Positions 39,041-49,956 are shown, numbered from the stretch's first letter. The stretch: 64,000 nucleotides of DNA from Paenibacillus polygoni (GCF_030263935.1 NZ_CP127162.1:3987501-4051500); one strand, 5' to 3'. Notes: generated by a model not told the origin, from the sequence alone. Made by a program: numbers and translations.

Positions 39041-41377
39041 CTAATGCACTCCTGCTTGTTCTACAAGAGCATGCTGCAGTACTTGGTCCATATGAGCAAC
39101 AGGAATGAATTCGATATCTTCCCGAACACTGTCCGGAATGTCTCTTAAATCACGTTCGTTGTCCTTAGGTAATAAAATTTTCTTATATCCAGCTCGGTGA
39201 GCGGCCAGTGATTTTTCCTTGAGTCCCCCGATGGGTAGTACTCGGCCCCGCAGTGTAATTTCACCCGTCATCGCTACATGTTTGGACACATGACGATTCG
39301 TAAGGGCTGAAATAAGTGCAGTTGCCATCGTGATCCCAGCGGATGGGCCGTCTTTCGGAATCGCACCTTCCGGAATATGAATATGAATATCATTTTTCTC
39401 ATGGAAGTCTGGTGCAATCCCAAGTTCAATCGCTTTGGAACGAGTATAACTGAATGCTGCTTGTGCGGATTCTTTCATCACGTCTCCAAGTTTCCCTGTT
39501 AGGGTTAACTTGCCTGTACCCGGCACAACAGTCACTTCAATTACCAACGTTTCACCGCCAACCTCAGTCCACGCAAGACCTGTCACTGTACCGATCTGAT
39601 CTTCAAGATCTGCTACACCATATCTAAATTTCCCTGGGCCCAGATAATCTTTAATCTCTTCCGGCGTAATGACAATGCTTCCTTCGTATCCTGTTACAAT
39701 TTTCTTGGCTGCTTTACGGCAAAGGGATGCCATCTGCTGTTCCAAGTTCCGTACTCCGGATTCTCTCGTATATTCACGAATGACTTTCAGCAGTGTGTCT
39801 TCACCAACCTGAAGCTGCTGCTCCGTAAGACCATGTTCTCGAATCTGTTTTGGCAGCAAATAGCGATTCGCGATTTGCAGTTTCTCAAGTTCCGTATAAC
39901 CCGGAATATTCAAGAGTTCCATCCGATCAAGAAGAGGTCTTGGGATACTGTGTACCGTATTGGCAGTTGTCACAAACATGACGTTCGACAAATCAAAAGG
40001 CAGTTCCACAAAATGATCACTAAACGTGTTATTCTGTTCCGGATCTAGCACTTCAAGAAGTGCTGATGACGGATCACCGCGGAAGTCAGAAGCCATTTTA
40101 TCAATCTCATCTAGTAAGAAGACAGGGTTTAGTGAACCGGCTGTTTTCATACCTTGAATGATTCTGCCCGGCATTGCACCTACGTAAGTACGGCGATGAC
40201 CGCGAATTTCTGCCTCATCACGAACTCCGCCAAGTGAGATACGTACAAATTCTCGTCCCAGTGATTTCGCGATCGAACGGGCCAGAGATGTTTTCCCTAC
40301 CCCAGGAGGCCCTACAAGACAGAGAATTGGACCTTTGAGCTGCTTAACCAGCTTCTGAACAGCCAAATATTCAAGCACTCTCTCCTTCGGTTTCTCTAGA
40401 CCATAATGATCGGCATCCAGTACTTCTTCGGCAGCCTGAATATCAAGATCATCTTCTGTCGACCGGCTCCAAGGCAAAGCGAGCAGCCAATCCACGTAGT
40501 TTCGAATAACGCCGCCTTCCGCAGAACTGGCTGGCATTTTCTCAAGACGATCGATTTCTTTGTTAATCTTCTCTTGAACCTTCTCGGGCAGATCAAGTGC
40601 AGCTGCTTGGTTTCGCAGTTCTTCCACTTCACCTGCACGGCCTTCTTTTTCTCCGAGTTCCTTTTGAATTGCTTTCATTTGCTCGCGCAGATAATATTCC
40701 TTCTGCGTTTTTTCCATCTGCTTTTTCACACGCTGGCTGATTTTACGTTCAAGTTCCAGAACTTCACGCTCGTTATTAAGAATATCGAGAAGTTTCTCAA
40801 GTCGTTGCTTGACGTTAATCGTCTCCAGAATTTCTTGTTTATCCTTAATCTTAAGTGAAAGATGACTGGTTATGACATCCGCAAGACGCCCAGGTTCTTC
40901 AATATCAGATACTGCTGCGAGTGTCTCCGGAGTAATCTTTTTAGACAGATTTATATAATTTTCAAACTGATTCAGTACCGTCCTCATTAGAGCATCCGTC
41001 TCTGGATGGTTAGTCTCTTCTTCAGGAAGTTCTACTGCCAGCACTTCATAAAAATCAACATTGTCTGTGTATTCGGTAATCTCCGCACGTTCCAATCCTT
41101 CTACAAGGACCCGAATCGTCCCATTCGGAAGCTTCAGCATCTGTCTGACCTTAGCCACTGTCCCGATCCGGAAGATATCTTCTCTTGTAGGTTCTTCAAT
41201 ATTTACTTCAGATTGGGAGCACAGGAGGATTAAATGTTCTTCTACCATCGCTTTTTCCAAAGCCTTAACTGATTTCTCCCTGCCCACATCGAGATGGAGT
41301 ACCATACTCGGGTAAACAAGAAGTCCTCTCAAAGGCAGTAAAGGAAAACGACGACCTTTGGCTTTGCTCGGTCCCAT
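39041..41377 (-). CDS. lon: ATP-dependent protease LonA
   Basis: A 778-aa AAA+ serine protease. The N-terminal substrate domain starts [16 protein letters not shown], the coiled coil spans about 190-270, Walker A is GPPGVGKTS, Walker [10 protein letters not shown], and the C-terminal protease domain has the Ser-Lys dyad in [13 protein letters not shown] and [15 protein letters not shown]. The ATG at 41377 has GGAGG 10 nt before it; the frame is open 14 codons further. It degrades misfolded and regulatory proteins. It lies between lonB and engB. Confidence 0.96.
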   Translation of the reverse strand: MGPSKAKGRRFPLLPLRGLLVYPSMVLHLDVGREKSVKALEKAMVEEHLILLCSQSEVNIEEPTREDIFRIGTVAKVRQMLKLPNGTIRVLVEGLERAEITEYTDNVDFYEVLAVELPEEETNHPETDALMRTVLNQFENYINLSKKITPETLAAVSDIEEPGRLADVITSHLSLKIKDKQEILETINVKQRLEKLLDILNNEREVLELERKISQRVKKQMEKTQKEYYLREQMKAIQKELGEKEGRAGEVEELRNQAAALDLPEKVQEKINKEIDRLEKMPASSAEGGVIRNYVDWLLALPWSRSTEDDLDIQAAEEVLDADHYGLEKPKERVLEYLAVQKLVKQLKGPILCLVGPPGVGKTSLARSIAKSLGREFVRISLGGVRDEAEIRGHRRTYVGAMPGRIIQGMKTAGSLNPVFLLDEIDKMASDFRGDPSSALLEVLDPEQNNTFSDHFVELPFDLSNVMFVTTANTVHSIPRPLLDRMELLNIPGYTELEKLQIANRYLLPKQIREHGLTEQQLQVGEDTLLKVIREYTRESGVRNLEQQMASLCRKAAKKIVTGYEGSIVITPEEIKDYLGPGKFRYGVADLEDQIGTVTGLAWTEVGGETLVIEVTVVPGTGKLTLTGKLGDVMKESAQAAFSYTRSKAIELGIAPDFHEKNDIHIHIPEGAIPKDGPSAGITMATALISALTNRHVSKHVAMTGEITLRGRVLPIGGLKEKSLAAHRAGYKKILLPKDNERDLRDIPDSVREDIEFIPVAHMDQVLQHALVEQAGVH

Positions 41378-41464
41378 CGCTTTCACACCTCCAATGGCTC
41401 TCAAGTTGTTATCATTCATTATTTTATCAAATGTTCACATAAAAAACCAATGAAGGGACAAGCA

Positions 41465-43204
41465 TTACATGCTTTCGGTACTATTCAGTTTACCGTTCCG
41501 ATTGTGGTCCGCATGCAAAACAGAGGGAGAGGAAGGCGGAAAAAGTTCTGCATGCGGAGAAGCAATCTCTTCCACTGCTGTTTTTTCCGAATCTCCAAAC
41601 ACATGCTGGAATACTTCTTCAGCTGTCTCAACCGGAATTACACGTAAGCCTTCCAAGTTATCAAAAATGGATTGCCAATTTTCAGCTGGAATGATTACTT
41701 TTTTGACTCCTGCCTGGAATGCGGCTTCCACCTTAGCCAAAACACCGCCAATTGGTTTCACTTTTCCGTGTATACTTATTTCTCCTGTCATCGCCAGCTC
41801 ATGGTCTACAGGAATTCCCCGAATAGCCGAGACAATCGCCGTCGCCATAGCAATCCCAGCGGAAGGTCCATCAATCGGTGTCCCACCGGGGAAATTAATA
41901 TGAAGATCGAAATTAGATGGTGAATACCCCATCGCACGAAGAACCGTTAGCACATTCTCCACAGACCCTTTTGCCATACTTTTGCGGCGCAGCGTTCTTG
42001 AACCACCGCCAATCTCTTCTTCCTCTACGACACCCGTAATATTATAGGTACCTTTACCCTTTCCTACAGGTACAGCAGAAACTTCGATTTCAAGCAGAGC
42101 CCCCATATTTGGACCATACACAGCAAGTCCGTTAACAAAGCCGATCTGAGGACGACTTGGCACTTTACGATCAGGTCTTGGCTGAATTTGACTGCTGCTG
42201 GCTACCCATTCCAAATCAGAGGCCTCAAGTTCATCCCGATTCTCCGTCAAAGCAAGTCCGGCGGCAAGCTGTACGATGTTTACTGCTTCCCGGCCATTTG
42301 TCGCATACTTTTTAACAACTTCTACTGCTTCGGGATTCGCCGAGAAACCGATTTTGGATATAGCATCTTCCGCAATTCGTCCGATTTCTTCCGGTAACAG
42401 CGCACGGAAAAAGATTTCCATACAGCGAGAACGCAGTGCTGGCGGAATTTCATGAGGAGATCTAGTCGTTGCACCTACAAGACGAAAATCTGCCGGCAAT
42501 CCATTTTGGAAAATATCATGGATATAAGCAGGAGTATGCGTATCTTCGGAATTGTAGTACGCACTTTCCAAAATCACTTTGCGATCCTCGAGTACTTTTA
42601 GCAGCTTGTTCATCTGGATCGTATGAAGTTCACCGATCTCATCCACAAATAAAATTCCGCCATGCGCTTTGGTAACGGCACCCGGTTTCGGCTGAGGAAC
42701 CCCAGCTACCCCCATTGCACCCGCTCCTTGATATATCGGATCATGCACGGATCCAATGAGAGGATCTGCAATTCCTCGTTCATCAAAACGCGCTGTGGTC
42801 GCATCAATCTCTGTAAATTTGGCATCAGCCTTAAAAGGGGAGGCCGGGTTCTTTTTTGCTTCCTCTAAAATGACTCTGGCTGCCGCTGTCTTCCCTACTC
42901 CTGGCGGACCGTAAACAATGACATGCTGAGGATTGCCACTGCAGAGAGCAGCCTTCATGGCACGCAGACCATCTTTTTGGCCCACGATATCTTCAAGTTT
43001 GGCAGGTCGTGTCTTTTCGGCAAGTGGTTTTGTCAGCGAAATAGCTCTCAGCTTCCGTAGTTTATCCATTTCTTTACGAGATTCTTTTTCTACCGCACTT
43101 CGATTACTCTTTTGCGAGCGCAGCATATTCCAAAAATATAACCCAATCACAACTCCAAAAAATAAATTGACCAACATAATGATAATCGTTATTTCATTTC
43201 CCAT
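41465..43204 (-). CDS. lonB: Membrane-anchored protease LonB
   Basis: A 579-aa Lon relative typical of spore formers. A single N-terminal membrane helix (about 4-25) replaces the LonA substrate domain. Walker [10 protein letters not shown], Walker B ILFVDEIGEL and the Ser-Lys dyad in PIDGPSAGIAMAT and KPIGGVLAKVEAA are present. In B. subtilis lonB is expressed in the forespore under sigma-F. CAGGAGG lies 8 nt before this ATG, so an upstream ATG is rejected. The tail after about 545 is poorly conserved and proline-rich. Confidence 0.94.
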   Translation of the reverse strand: MGNEITIIIMLVNLFFGVVIGLYFWNMLRSQKSNRSAVEKESRKEMDKLRKLRAISLTKPLAEKTRPAKLEDIVGQKDGLRAMKAALCSGNPQHVIVYGPPGVGKTAAARVILEEAKKNPASPFKADAKFTEIDATTARFDERGIADPLIGSVHDPIYQGAGAMGVAGVPQPKPGAVTKAHGGILFVDEIGELHTIQMNKLLKVLEDRKVILESAYYNSEDTHTPAYIHDIFQNGLPADFRLVGATTRSPHEIPPALRSRCMEIFFRALLPEEIGRIAEDAISKIGFSANPEAVEVVKKYATNGREAVNIVQLAAGLALTENRDELEASDLEWVASSSQIQPRPDRKVPSRPQIGFVNGLAVYGPNMGALLEIEVSAVPVGKGKGTYNITGVVEEEEIGGGSRTLRRKSMAKGSVENVLTVLRAMGYSPSNFDLHINFPGGTPIDGPSAGIAMATAIVSAIRGIPVDHELAMTGEISIHGKVKPIGGVLAKVEAAFQAGVKKVIIPAENWQSIFDNLEGLRVIPVETAEEVFQHVFGDSEKTAVEEIASPHAELFPPSSPSVLHADHNRNGKLNSTESM

Positions 43205-43336
43205 ATTTAAGTCCTCCTGTTCAATCTTTCTTCCCCTTATTTTTGCCACGTAAAAAGTTCGATACTTGGTAGTATAGCCTTTTCCTTTTGTGGTAAACGT
43301 AAAAAACGGATGAAATAGGACAGAAAAACAAAAAAA

Positions 43337-43362
43337 GCCAACTTTCGCAGGTGGAAAGTTGA
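43337..43362 (-). terminator. Rho-independent terminator after ispG
   Basis: CAACTTTC/GAAAGTTG stem with a loop of 6 nt, then T-rich on the minus strand; it lies 26 nt after the ispG stop and before lonB. Confidence 0.85.
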
Positions 43363-43387
43363 CTTCATTTATATAGATAATAATAGA

Positions 43388-44485
43388 TTAGTGCTTACGG
43401 CCAGGGATAACCCCTGTTTCTTCATAGGCAACCACAATTTTATCAATTTCTTTTTTGAGTTCATCGACCATCTCAGCCTCAGGGACTTTGCGAATCATCT
43501 CTCCATAACGGAATAACAATCCTTCGCCCCGAGCACCGGCAATACCGATATCTGCTTCTCTTGCTTCCCCTGGACCATTGACCGCACAGCCGAGTACAGA
43601 TACTTTAATCGGTACTTTAATCTGTGAGATATACTCTTCCACTTCGTTGGCAATGGAGAATAGATCAATATCAAGACGTCCACAAGTCGGACAAGAAATG
43701 AGCGTAGCTGCATTCGAGATCAGTCCAAACGCTTTGAGCAGTTCTCTTGCTACTTTTATCTCTTCAACGGGATCGGCACTTAGTGAAATACGCATTGTTG
43801 AACCAATGCCGAGTGAAAGAAGTGCTCCCATCCCCGCAGAACTTTTAATCGTTCCCGAGAACAAGGTGCCGGCTTCTGTAATCCCAAGATGAAGCGGATA
43901 AGGAATGACCTGAGCCGCTTTGGTATAAGCTTCAATCGCCATAGGTACGTCAGATGCTTTCAGGGATACGATAATATCGTGAAAATCAAGCTCTTCAAGA
44001 ATACCAATGTGATAAAGTGCGCTTTCTACCATCGCATCTGCTGTTGGATATCCGTACTTTTCAAGCAAATGATTCTCTAGAGAACCCGCATTAACACCAA
44101 TACGAATCGGGATGCCTTTTGCTTTGCAAGCTTCTACCACTGCTTCTACCTTCTCACGGCGACCGATGTTTCCTGGATTAATACGAACTTTATCAATCCC
44201 GTTCTCTATCGCCTTCAAAGCCAGCTTGTAGTTAAAGTGAATATCCGCTACCAGTGGAATATGAATCCGTTTCTTAATTTCTTTGATTGCATCTGCTGCT
44301 TCGTCATTATTTACCGTTACACGAACGATCTGACAACCTGCTTCTTCCAGACGCAAGATCTCAGCTACGGTTGCTTCTACATCGGCGGTTTTTGTCGTAC
44401 ACATACTTTGTATAATAACTTCGTTGCTTCCACCGATGGTAATATTTCCAACTTTTACGGGACGTGTATCCTGTCTCAGAAACAT
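43388..44485 (-). CDS. ispG: 4-hydroxy-3-methylbut-2-en-1-yl diphosphate synthase (flavodoxin)
   Basis: A 365-aa iron-sulfur enzyme of the MEP isoprenoid pathway. The cluster cysteines are in CPTCGR and [11 protein letters not shown]. The N-terminal TIM-barrel part starts [12 protein letters not shown], and VRINPGNIG is present. GGGGAG lies upstream of the ATG at 44485; a longer frame of nine codons is less likely. It sits between clpX and lonB, which is not the B. subtilis arrangement. Confidence 0.94.
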   Translation of the reverse strand: MFLRQDTRPVKVGNITIGGSNEVIIQSMCTTKTADVEATVAEILRLEEAGCQIVRVTVNNDEAADAIKEIKKRIHIPLVADIHFNYKLALKAIENGIDKVRINPGNIGRREKVEAVVEACKAKGIPIRIGVNAGSLENHLLEKYGYPTADAMVESALYHIGILEELDFHDIIVSLKASDVPMAIEAYTKAAQVIPYPLHLGITEAGTLFSGTIKSSAGMGALLSLGIGSTMRISLSADPVEEIKVARELLKAFGLISNAATLISCPTCGRLDIDLFSIANEVEEYISQIKVPIKVSVLGCAVNGPGEAREADIGIAGARGEGLLFRYGEMIRKVPEAEMVDELKKEIDKIVVAYEETGVIPGRKH

Positions 44486-44514
44486 GATGGCTTTCTCTCC
44501 CCATAACGTCAAAT

Positions 44515-44565
44515 CTCCACTAGTAAGAGGACTGGAATATCCAGTAAGCCCCTGTACCAGTGGAG
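44515..44565. repeat. Nested inverted repeat upstream of ispG
   Basis: CTCCACT (44515-44521) pairs with AGTGGAG (44559-44565), and ACTGGA/TCCAGT (44531-44545) forms an inner hairpin. There is no T-tail on the minus strand. It may be a processing or weak attenuation site in the clpX-ispG spacer. Confidence 0.6.
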
Positions 44566-44608
44566 TATGACTAAATTATTTAAACTAGATAAGTGGGATC
44601 AGCCAAGA

Positions 44609-45868
44609 TCACGCACTTTCTTCCTGTTTTTTATCTTTTTCGTCTCCACTACGTAATTCAGGTGCTATTTTTTCTTCAACAACCTGTTGTGTAATTACGC
44701 ATTTGGTTACATCTTCACGAGATGGCACTTCATACATTACATCAAGCAATAAGCCTTCGATAATGGCACGAAGTCCACGAGCTCCTGTATTCCGTTTGAT
44801 CGCTTCACGGGCAATAGCCTCAAGTGCGCCTGGTTCAAACTCAAGGGATACATTATCGAGTTCGAGCATTTTCGTGTACTGTTTAACCAGTGCGTTCTTC
44901 GGCTCAGACAGGATGCGAACTAGTGTGTCTTCATCAAGCGGCTCCAGAGTAGAGATGACCGGCAAACGTCCTACAAATTCCGGAATCAAACCGAACTTGA
45001 GCAAATCTTCTGGAAGAACCATGCCAAGATATTCGCCTGGTTTCAGATCCTTTTGCTCTGTTGCAGAGTTAAATCCGATCACTTTTTTACCGATACGGCG
45101 TTTAATCATTTGCTCCAGTCCATCAAAGGCACCGCCGCAAACGAACAAAATATTCGTTGTATCGATCTGGATAAACTCTTGGTGTGGATGCTTGCGTCCA
45201 CCTTGCGGCGGTACAGAAGCAACGGTTCCCTCCAAAATTTTGAGGAGAGCTTGCTGCACACCTTCACCAGAAACGTCACGTGTAATCGATGGGTTCTCTG
45301 ATTTACGTGCCACTTTATCAATTTCATCAATATAAATGATGCCGCGTTCTGCTTTTTCTACATCATAATCTGCAGCTTGGATCAACTTGAGAAGGATATT
45401 CTCAACGTCTTCACCCACATAACCTGCTTCCGTCAAAGACGTAGCATCTGCAATAGCAAACGGTACATTCAGGATTTTAGCCATTGTTTGAGCAAGTAGA
45501 GTCTTACCAGAACCTGTTGGTCCTAGAAGCAAAATATTACTTTTCGACATTTCCACGTCGTCCACTTTGCTCTGCGTATTAATCCGTTTGTAGTGATTAT
45601 ATACCGCTACAGACAATGATTTCTTCGCTTGATCTTGACCAATGACATATTGATCAAGAATATCCCGAATCTCTTTTGGTTTCGGAATATCCTTCAGATC
45701 GATCTCTTCATCATGACCGAGCTCTTCTTCCACGATCTCCGCGCAAAGCTCGATACACTCATCACATATATACACCCCTGGTCCCGCTACCAACTTGCGG
45801 ACTTGTTCCTGGGATTTACCGCAGAAAGAACATTTTAATTGCCCTTTCTCATCGTTAAATTTAAACAT
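44609..45868 (-). CDS. clpX: ClpX unfoldase
   Basis: A 419-aa AAA+ ATPase that feeds unfolded proteins to ClpP. The N-terminal zinc-binding domain has Cys13, Cys16, Cys35 and Cys38; Walker A is GPTGSGKT, Walker B is IIYIDEIDK, and the ClpP-contact IGF loop ([12 protein letters not shown]) is present. It follows clpP by 12 nt, so the two form an operon; in B. subtilis clpP is elsewhere. Confidence 0.97.
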   Translation of the reverse strand: MFKFNDEKGQLKCSFCGKSQEQVRKLVAGPGVYICDECIELCAEIVEEELGHDEEIDLKDIPKPKEIRDILDQYVIGQDQAKKSLSVAVYNHYKRINTQSKVDDVEMSKSNILLLGPTGSGKTLLAQTMAKILNVPFAIADATSLTEAGYVGEDVENILLKLIQAADYDVEKAERGIIYIDEIDKVARKSENPSITRDVSGEGVQQALLKILEGTVASVPPQGGRKHPHQEFIQIDTTNILFVCGGAFDGLEQMIKRRIGKKVIGFNSATEQKDLKPGEYLGMVLPEDLLKFGLIPEFVGRLPVISTLEPLDEDTLVRILSEPKNALVKQYTKMLELDNVSLEFEPGALEAIAREAIKRNTGARGLRAIIEGLLLDVMYEVPSREDVTKCVITQQVVEEKIAPELRSGDEKDKKQEESA

Positions 45869-45880
45869 ATAACCACCCCT

Positions 45881-46471
45881 TTAAGAATTAATCGGTTTGG
45901 TGAGTACTTGGTCAATGATACGGTACTCTAAAGCTTCTTCCGCACTCATGAAATAGTCACGGTCCGTATCACGCTCGATTTTATCAAGGGGTTGACCTGT
46001 ACGCTCCACGTAAATCTGATTCAGTTTCTGACGAGTCTTAATGATCCAGTCAGCATGAATCTGAATATCGGATGCCTGACCTTGGACTCCGCCCAGCGGT
46101 TGATGTATCATAACTTCGCTGTTTTCAAGTGCATATCGCTTACCAGGAGCACCCGCTGTTAATAGCAGCGAACCCATGCTGGCAGCCATACCTACGCAGA
46201 TCGTGGATACGTCTGGCTTGATAAACTGCATCGTATCATATATACCCATCCCCGCTGTAACAGAACCACCAGGTGAATTGATATATAAACTGATATCTTT
46301 TTCTGGATCTTCTGCAGCCAGGAAAAGAAGCTGGGCGATTACCAGATTCGCCACATCATCATCTATTGCACCGCTGAGAAAGATAATCCGATCTTTCAGC
46401 AGTCTAGAGTAAATATCGTATGAACGTTCTCCGCGATTCGTTTGTTCAACAACCATAGGTACGAGACTCAT
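45881..46471 (-). CDS. clpP: ATP-dependent Clp protease proteolytic subunit
   Basis: A 196-aa serine protease that forms a tetradecamer. The triad is Ser98 (GMAASMG), His123 (MIHQPLGG) and Asp172 (TDRDYFMS). It is preceded by a clear sigma-A promoter but no CtsR-box direct repeat was seen, unlike clpP of B. subtilis. Confidence 0.97.
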   Translation of the reverse strand: MSLVPMVVEQTNRGERSYDIYSRLLKDRIIFLSGAIDDDVANLVIAQLLFLAAEDPEKDISLYINSPGGSVTAGMGIYDTMQFIKPDVSTICVGMAASMGSLLLTAGAPGKRYALENSEVMIHQPLGGVQGQASDIQIHADWIIKTRQKLNQIYVERTGQPLDKIERDTDRDYFMSAEEALEYRIIDQVLTKPINS

Positions 46472-46557
46472 GTGTAAACCTCTTTTCCATAATAGAATCT
46501 TTACCGCACAAGTCAGGGAAAATATAAGAATCTGTAAATATCATTACAGTACATCTT

Positions 46558-46586
46558 ATTTTAACATGTTCCCTGTTTCATGTCAT
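46558..46586 (-). promoter_or_regulatory. Sigma-A promoter of clpP-clpX
   Basis: ATGACA (46581-46586), 17-bp spacer and TAAAAT (46558-46563) on the minus strand. The leader is about 85 nt. Confidence 0.6.
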
Positions 46587-46589
46587 ATA

Positions 46590-46793
46590 GATCCGCTTTC
46601 TCACATGAACCAATAATAAGAAAGCTTGATCATATTTAACCATTTTTTTTATGTATGTGCAAATGCGCCTTCCGGCATATAGAGTAAAGACCTATATCTT
46701 AAGTATATGGAAGGATATAAAAATTATCACGCATATTAATTAATATCCATCTAATAATAAAAATTGCTATAAAATGGATATTACTTAGAAAAA
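46590..46793. other. AT-rich spacer between tig and clpP
   Basis: In the 436 bases between clpP and tig this part has no gene. It contains the inverted repeat AATATCCAT (46742-46750) / ATGGATATT (46774-46782) and the palindrome ATATTAATTAATAT (46733-46746). No operator could be named. Confidence 0.5.
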
Positions 46794-46825
46794 ATAAGGC
46801 ACGTAAAAAACATTACGTGCCTTAT
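46794..46825 (-). terminator. Rho-independent terminator after tig
   Basis: ATAAGGCACGTA pairs with TACGTGCCTTAT (12 bp), followed on the minus strand by six T. Confidence 0.9.
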
Positions 46826-46907
46826 CTGATATACATGATACGCATTCCGTATAAATCCATACCCATGTTTGGTCCTGGATTTATACTACATGCTCATATG
46901 TGAGTGA

Positions 46908-48236
46908 TTATTCAGCCGCTTCTTCTTTAGCTTCTTCAGCAGGAGCATCTACCTCTTTGCTGTTTGCCAATAGGAAGTCGATTGTTTTGCGAAGCAATAC
47001 TTCTTCTTTCAAGCTGTCAAGAGAACCATTGCTTTCAAGAATTTGACGAATCTCTTCAACAGAGCGTTTGAAAGAAGCAGCCATGTTGTTCAGCTCTTCG
47101 TTTACATCTTCTTCTGTTACTTCAAGATTCTCTTGTTTACCGATTGCTTCAAGAACCAGGTTGTTACGAACGCGTTTTTCAGCATCGTTTTTCATTTGGT
47201 TTTGAAGATCTGCTTCTGTTTGACCAGAGAAGCTCATGAACATTTCAAGGTTCATACCTTGTTGACGAAGACGGTTGTCAAAGTCACGCATCATGTTGCG
47301 AACTTCGCTGTTGATCATTCCTTGTGGAATTTCAACTTCAGCATTTTCAGCCGCTTTTTCAACTACGATATTTTCTTGAGTAGCTTTTGCTTCTTCTTCT
47401 TTACGGGAAGCAAGTTGTTTTTTCAGATCTTCTTTGTACTCATCAAGTGTGTCGAATTCACTAACGTCTTTAGCGAACTCATCATCAAGAGCAGGAAGTT
47501 CTTTACGTTTGATTTCGTGTACTTTCACTTTGAATACCGCTTTTTTACCAGCTAGTTCAGCTGCATGGTACTCTTCAGGGAATGTCACTTCAACGTCTTT
47601 GCTGTCGCCTGTTCCAAGACCAATGACTTGATCTTCGAAACCAGGAATGAATGTGTTAGAGCCAAGTTCAAGAGATTGACGCTCAGCAGATCCGCCTTCG
47701 AAAAGTTCACCGTCAACAGAACCTTCGTAGTCGATAACAACAACATCGCCAGATGCTGCTTGTCCTTCTTCAACGACTACCAGTTCAGCATGACGCTGTT
47801 GCAGACGCTCTAGTTCAGCAGTCAATTCTTCTTCAGAAACTTCAGTGCTTACTTTAGGAACTTCAAGACCTTTGTATTCGCCAAGTTCAACTTCAGGTTT
47901 AACTACAACTTTTGCTTTAAACTTGAATGTTTGACCTTTAGCAAATTGATCAACATCTACTTCTGGTTGTTCTACAGGGAAGATTTCTGTTTGATCAACA
48001 GCTTCCGTGTATACTTCTGGAAGAAGGATGTCAATAGCGTCCTGGTACAAGCTCTCTACACCAAAACGTGCTTCGAAGATTGAACGAGGTACTTTACCTT
48101 TACGGAATCCAGGTACATTTATTTTTTTAACGACTTTATTAAAAGCCTTGTCGAGAGCAGCAGCTACACGATCTGCTTCTACTTCAACTTCAAGAACCCC
48201 AAGGTTCTTCTCTATTTTTTCCCAAGTTGCTTTCAT
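46908..48236 (-). CDS. tig: Trigger factor
   Basis: A 442-aa ribosome-bound chaperone and prolyl isomerase. The ribosome-binding signature GFRKGKVPRSIFE is at about 42-54, the FKBP-type domain lies at about 160-240, and the helical C-terminal arms follow, ending in an acidic Ala/Glu tail. The ATG has GGAGGGG upstream. It has its own promoter and terminator. Confidence 0.97.
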   Translation of the reverse strand: MKATWEKIEKNLGVLEVEVEADRVAAALDKAFNKVVKKINVPGFRKGKVPRSIFEARFGVESLYQDAIDILLPEVYTEAVDQTEIFPVEQPEVDVDQFAKGQTFKFKAKVVVKPEVELGEYKGLEVPKVSTEVSEEELTAELERLQQRHAELVVVEEGQAASGDVVVIDYEGSVDGELFEGGSAERQSLELGSNTFIPGFEDQVIGLGTGDSKDVEVTFPEEYHAAELAGKKAVFKVKVHEIKRKELPALDDEFAKDVSEFDTLDEYKEDLKKQLASRKEEEAKATQENIVVEKAAENAEVEIPQGMINSEVRNMMRDFDNRLRQQGMNLEMFMSFSGQTEADLQNQMKNDAEKRVRNNLVLEAIGKQENLEVTEEDVNEELNNMAASFKRSVEEIRQILESNGSLDSLKEEVLLRKTIDFLLANSKEVDAPAEEAKEEAAE

Positions 48237-48300
48237 TTATGCTTTCCCCTCCAAATTTCACGTGTTAACCATTGTCAAGCGCGTACAAAATAACCATTTT

Positions 48301-48329
48301 AGTATAAACAACATTAAATGCAATTTCAA
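48301..48329 (-). promoter_or_regulatory. Sigma-A promoter of tig
   Basis: TTGAAA (48324-48329), 17-bp spacer and TATACT (48301-48306) on the minus strand. Confidence 0.75.
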
Positions 48330-48369
48330 GGGTAAACCCTTGTAAACACAGCAGGAAAAGTTTTATAAC

Positions 48370-49302
48370 CTATTTTGTGCCCAGTCCGCCTGAAACAAAT
48401 TGCTTAATTGAGCGATACGCCTGCTCAAATCGGAACCTAACCTCGCTCGTGATCCCATACAAAGTGCGAATCTCTTCTTCATTGTGCGAACCTCCCAAAC
48501 TCTCAGCCACCGCTGCATGAAGTGCAGCAGCCCACATATCGAGCATGGATTCATCGCCCTCCAGCATAGAGCGGTAATCACTTGTTCCAAAAACGGCCAT
48601 GATATATTGCGACCAAAGTTCCTGAGCGAAATAATAAAGCGTCGGCTCATGAACTTCTGTCTGATCGGCGACACGTTCTAGAATCCGAAGAACAGCATGC
48701 GGGAAATCTTCTGGCGTCAAAGGTACTGTCTCTATTTCTACTTCGACCTTCTCTGTTCCTCTTTGCAGAGTAACATGAAAGTCAGCCCCTCTTTTCCGCA
48801 GGGTTTGAAGCACCCTGAACTGGAGTAATGGATGTAATCTGCTATGTTCAATCCATTCCTTAAGGGAATCATCAACGCTCGGCACATCTACGTATGCTAA
48901 CTGGTCAAGTGCAAGCATCGTTTGTTCACTCAGCGGCTCATCCTTCAGAATGCGCAGTAATTTATTCGCATAATCTCCGTCTTCAGCCATCTTATTCTTC
49001 GCATTTTGGCGTGCTAAATCCTCTTCACTTTCAATGTCATCCTCTTCTTCAGAAACCGGATTATTGTCATCAGCACTTATATATTGAGGAAAGGCTGCCC
49101 TGAGCCACTCAAGCAGCGCTGCCCATTCTTCATAGTTTCTCTGATCTTGTCCTTGGCACTGAAGCAGAAATTCAAGCAAATTCATCGCTTCCGCATAGCG
49201 TTCATTTTCCAGCATAACGGTGAGCTGAATTTGATAAAAGTCTAGTGTCTTAGGAAACAATACAATATTTTTATCTGTGGTTTGTGAACTTGTATCTTTA
49301 AT
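48370..49302 (-). CDS. YsoA-like helical repeat protein upstream of tig, probable AUU start
   Basis: A 310-aa soluble, helical and acidic protein. Residues 18-60 (FPKTLDFYQIQLTVMLENER, EAMNLLEFLLQCQGQ) resemble tetratricopeptide-type helices, and its position upstream of tig equals that of the B. subtilis TPR gene ysoA. A TTG at 49260 begins this frame without a ribosome binding site. Fourteen codons upstream an ATT codon at 49300-49302 follows a strong AGAGGAGG by 8 nt, and the added residues lead into NIVLFPKTLDF, so I extend to it. No ATG is available near the site. Function is unknown. Confidence 0.75.
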   Translation of the reverse strand: MKDTSSQTTDKNIVLFPKTLDFYQIQLTVMLENERYAEAMNLLEFLLQCQGQDQRNYEEWAALLEWLRAAFPQYISADDNNPVSEEEDDIESEEDLARQNAKNKMAEDGDYANKLLRILKDEPLSEQTMLALDQLAYVDVPSVDDSLKEWIEHSRLHPLLQFRVLQTLRKRGADFHVTLQRGTEKVEVEIETVPLTPEDFPHAVLRILERVADQTEVHEPTLYYFAQELWSQYIMAVFGTSDYRSMLEGDESMLDMWAAALHAAVAESLGGSHNEEEIRTLYGITSEVRFRFEQAYRSIKQFVSGGLGTK

Positions 49303-49346
49303 TAAGATGACCTCCTCTCTACCCGGAAGCGTAAAGCGACTCGTTG

Positions 49347-49375
49347 ATTATATAGAAACCCGTAGACTATGTATA
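49347..49375 (-). promoter_or_regulatory. Sigma-A promoter of the YsoA-like gene
   Basis: TATACA (49370-49375), 17-bp spacer and TATAAT (49347-49352) on the minus strand, about 45 nt before the proposed AUU start. Confidence 0.6.
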
Positions 49376-49496
49376 GCACTAATATACTAGAATAACCGAA
49401 AGTGACATAGAAAAAACACAGAGCTCTCTATTTTATAAAATAATTAGGATATATTAAAAATTCTATATTCTTTTTATTTTATTTTTACGATAACTA

Positions 49497-49525
49497 TTGA
49501 TTTTATAATTTATATATGTTATATT
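49497..49525 (+). promoter_or_regulatory. Sigma-A promoter of tRNA-Arg (plus copy)
   Basis: TTGATT (49497-49502), 17-bp spacer and TATATT (49520-49525), ending 19 nt before the tRNA. Confidence 0.65.
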
Positions 49526-49544
49526 CTATTTCGCGCTTGAATTT

Positions 49545-49603
<59 letters not shown>

Positions 49604-49618
<15 letters not shown>

Positions 49619-49899
49619 TAAAATATGAAAGGCATCCTTTATTGGATGCCTTTTTTTTTATGTCCTGGGGATGAGAACCCCTACAAGGGGGGCGTCGCAG
49701 CTTTTTCTTCGGGAGCTTTACTTCGCAGTCAGCCTGTAAGGCTGTATCCCTCCTGGGACGTAAAATATGAAAGGCATCCTTTATTGGATGCCTTTTTTTT
49801 ATGTCCTGGGGATGAGAACCCCTACAAGGGGGGCGTCGCAGCTTCTCTTCGGGAGCTTTACTTCGCAATCAGCCTGTAAGGCTGTATCCCTCCTGGGAC
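49604..49899 (+). repeat. Tandem repeat of about 141 bp carrying tRNA 3' end, terminator and foldable segment
   Basis: Copy A is 49604-49745 (142 bp) and copy B 49746-49885 (140 bp), nearly identical, and a third fragment 49886-49899 repeats only the first 14 bases. Each unit begins with the tRNA-Arg 3' end (ATCCCTCCTGGGAC), then the terminator, then about 85 bases with hairpins CCCCT/AGGGG, AGCTT(T/C)T/GGGAGCT and CAGCC/GGCTG. Minus-strand frames across it are artefacts. Confidence 0.9.
49628..49659 (+). terminator. Terminator after tRNA-Arg (plus copy)
   Basis: AAAGGCATCC, loop TTTATT, GGATGCC and nine T. A second copy lies at 49768-49800 within the tandem repeat. Confidence 0.9.
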
Positions 49900-49914
49900 T
49901 TTGTAAAATAAAAA

Positions 49915-49956
49915 AGACTGCAGGCAAAATAGTTTAAGCTACTTTGTCTACAGTCT
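49915..49956 (-). terminator. Minus-strand terminator of the 84-aa gene
   Basis: AGACTG...CAGTCT with further pairing CAAA/TTTG and TAG/CTA; on the minus strand it is followed by TTTTTTA. Confidence 0.8.

Noticed and set aside
46472..46600. CtsR operator before clpP
   Set aside because: I looked for the GGTCAAA tandem heptamer and found none; only the sigma-A promoter is visible.
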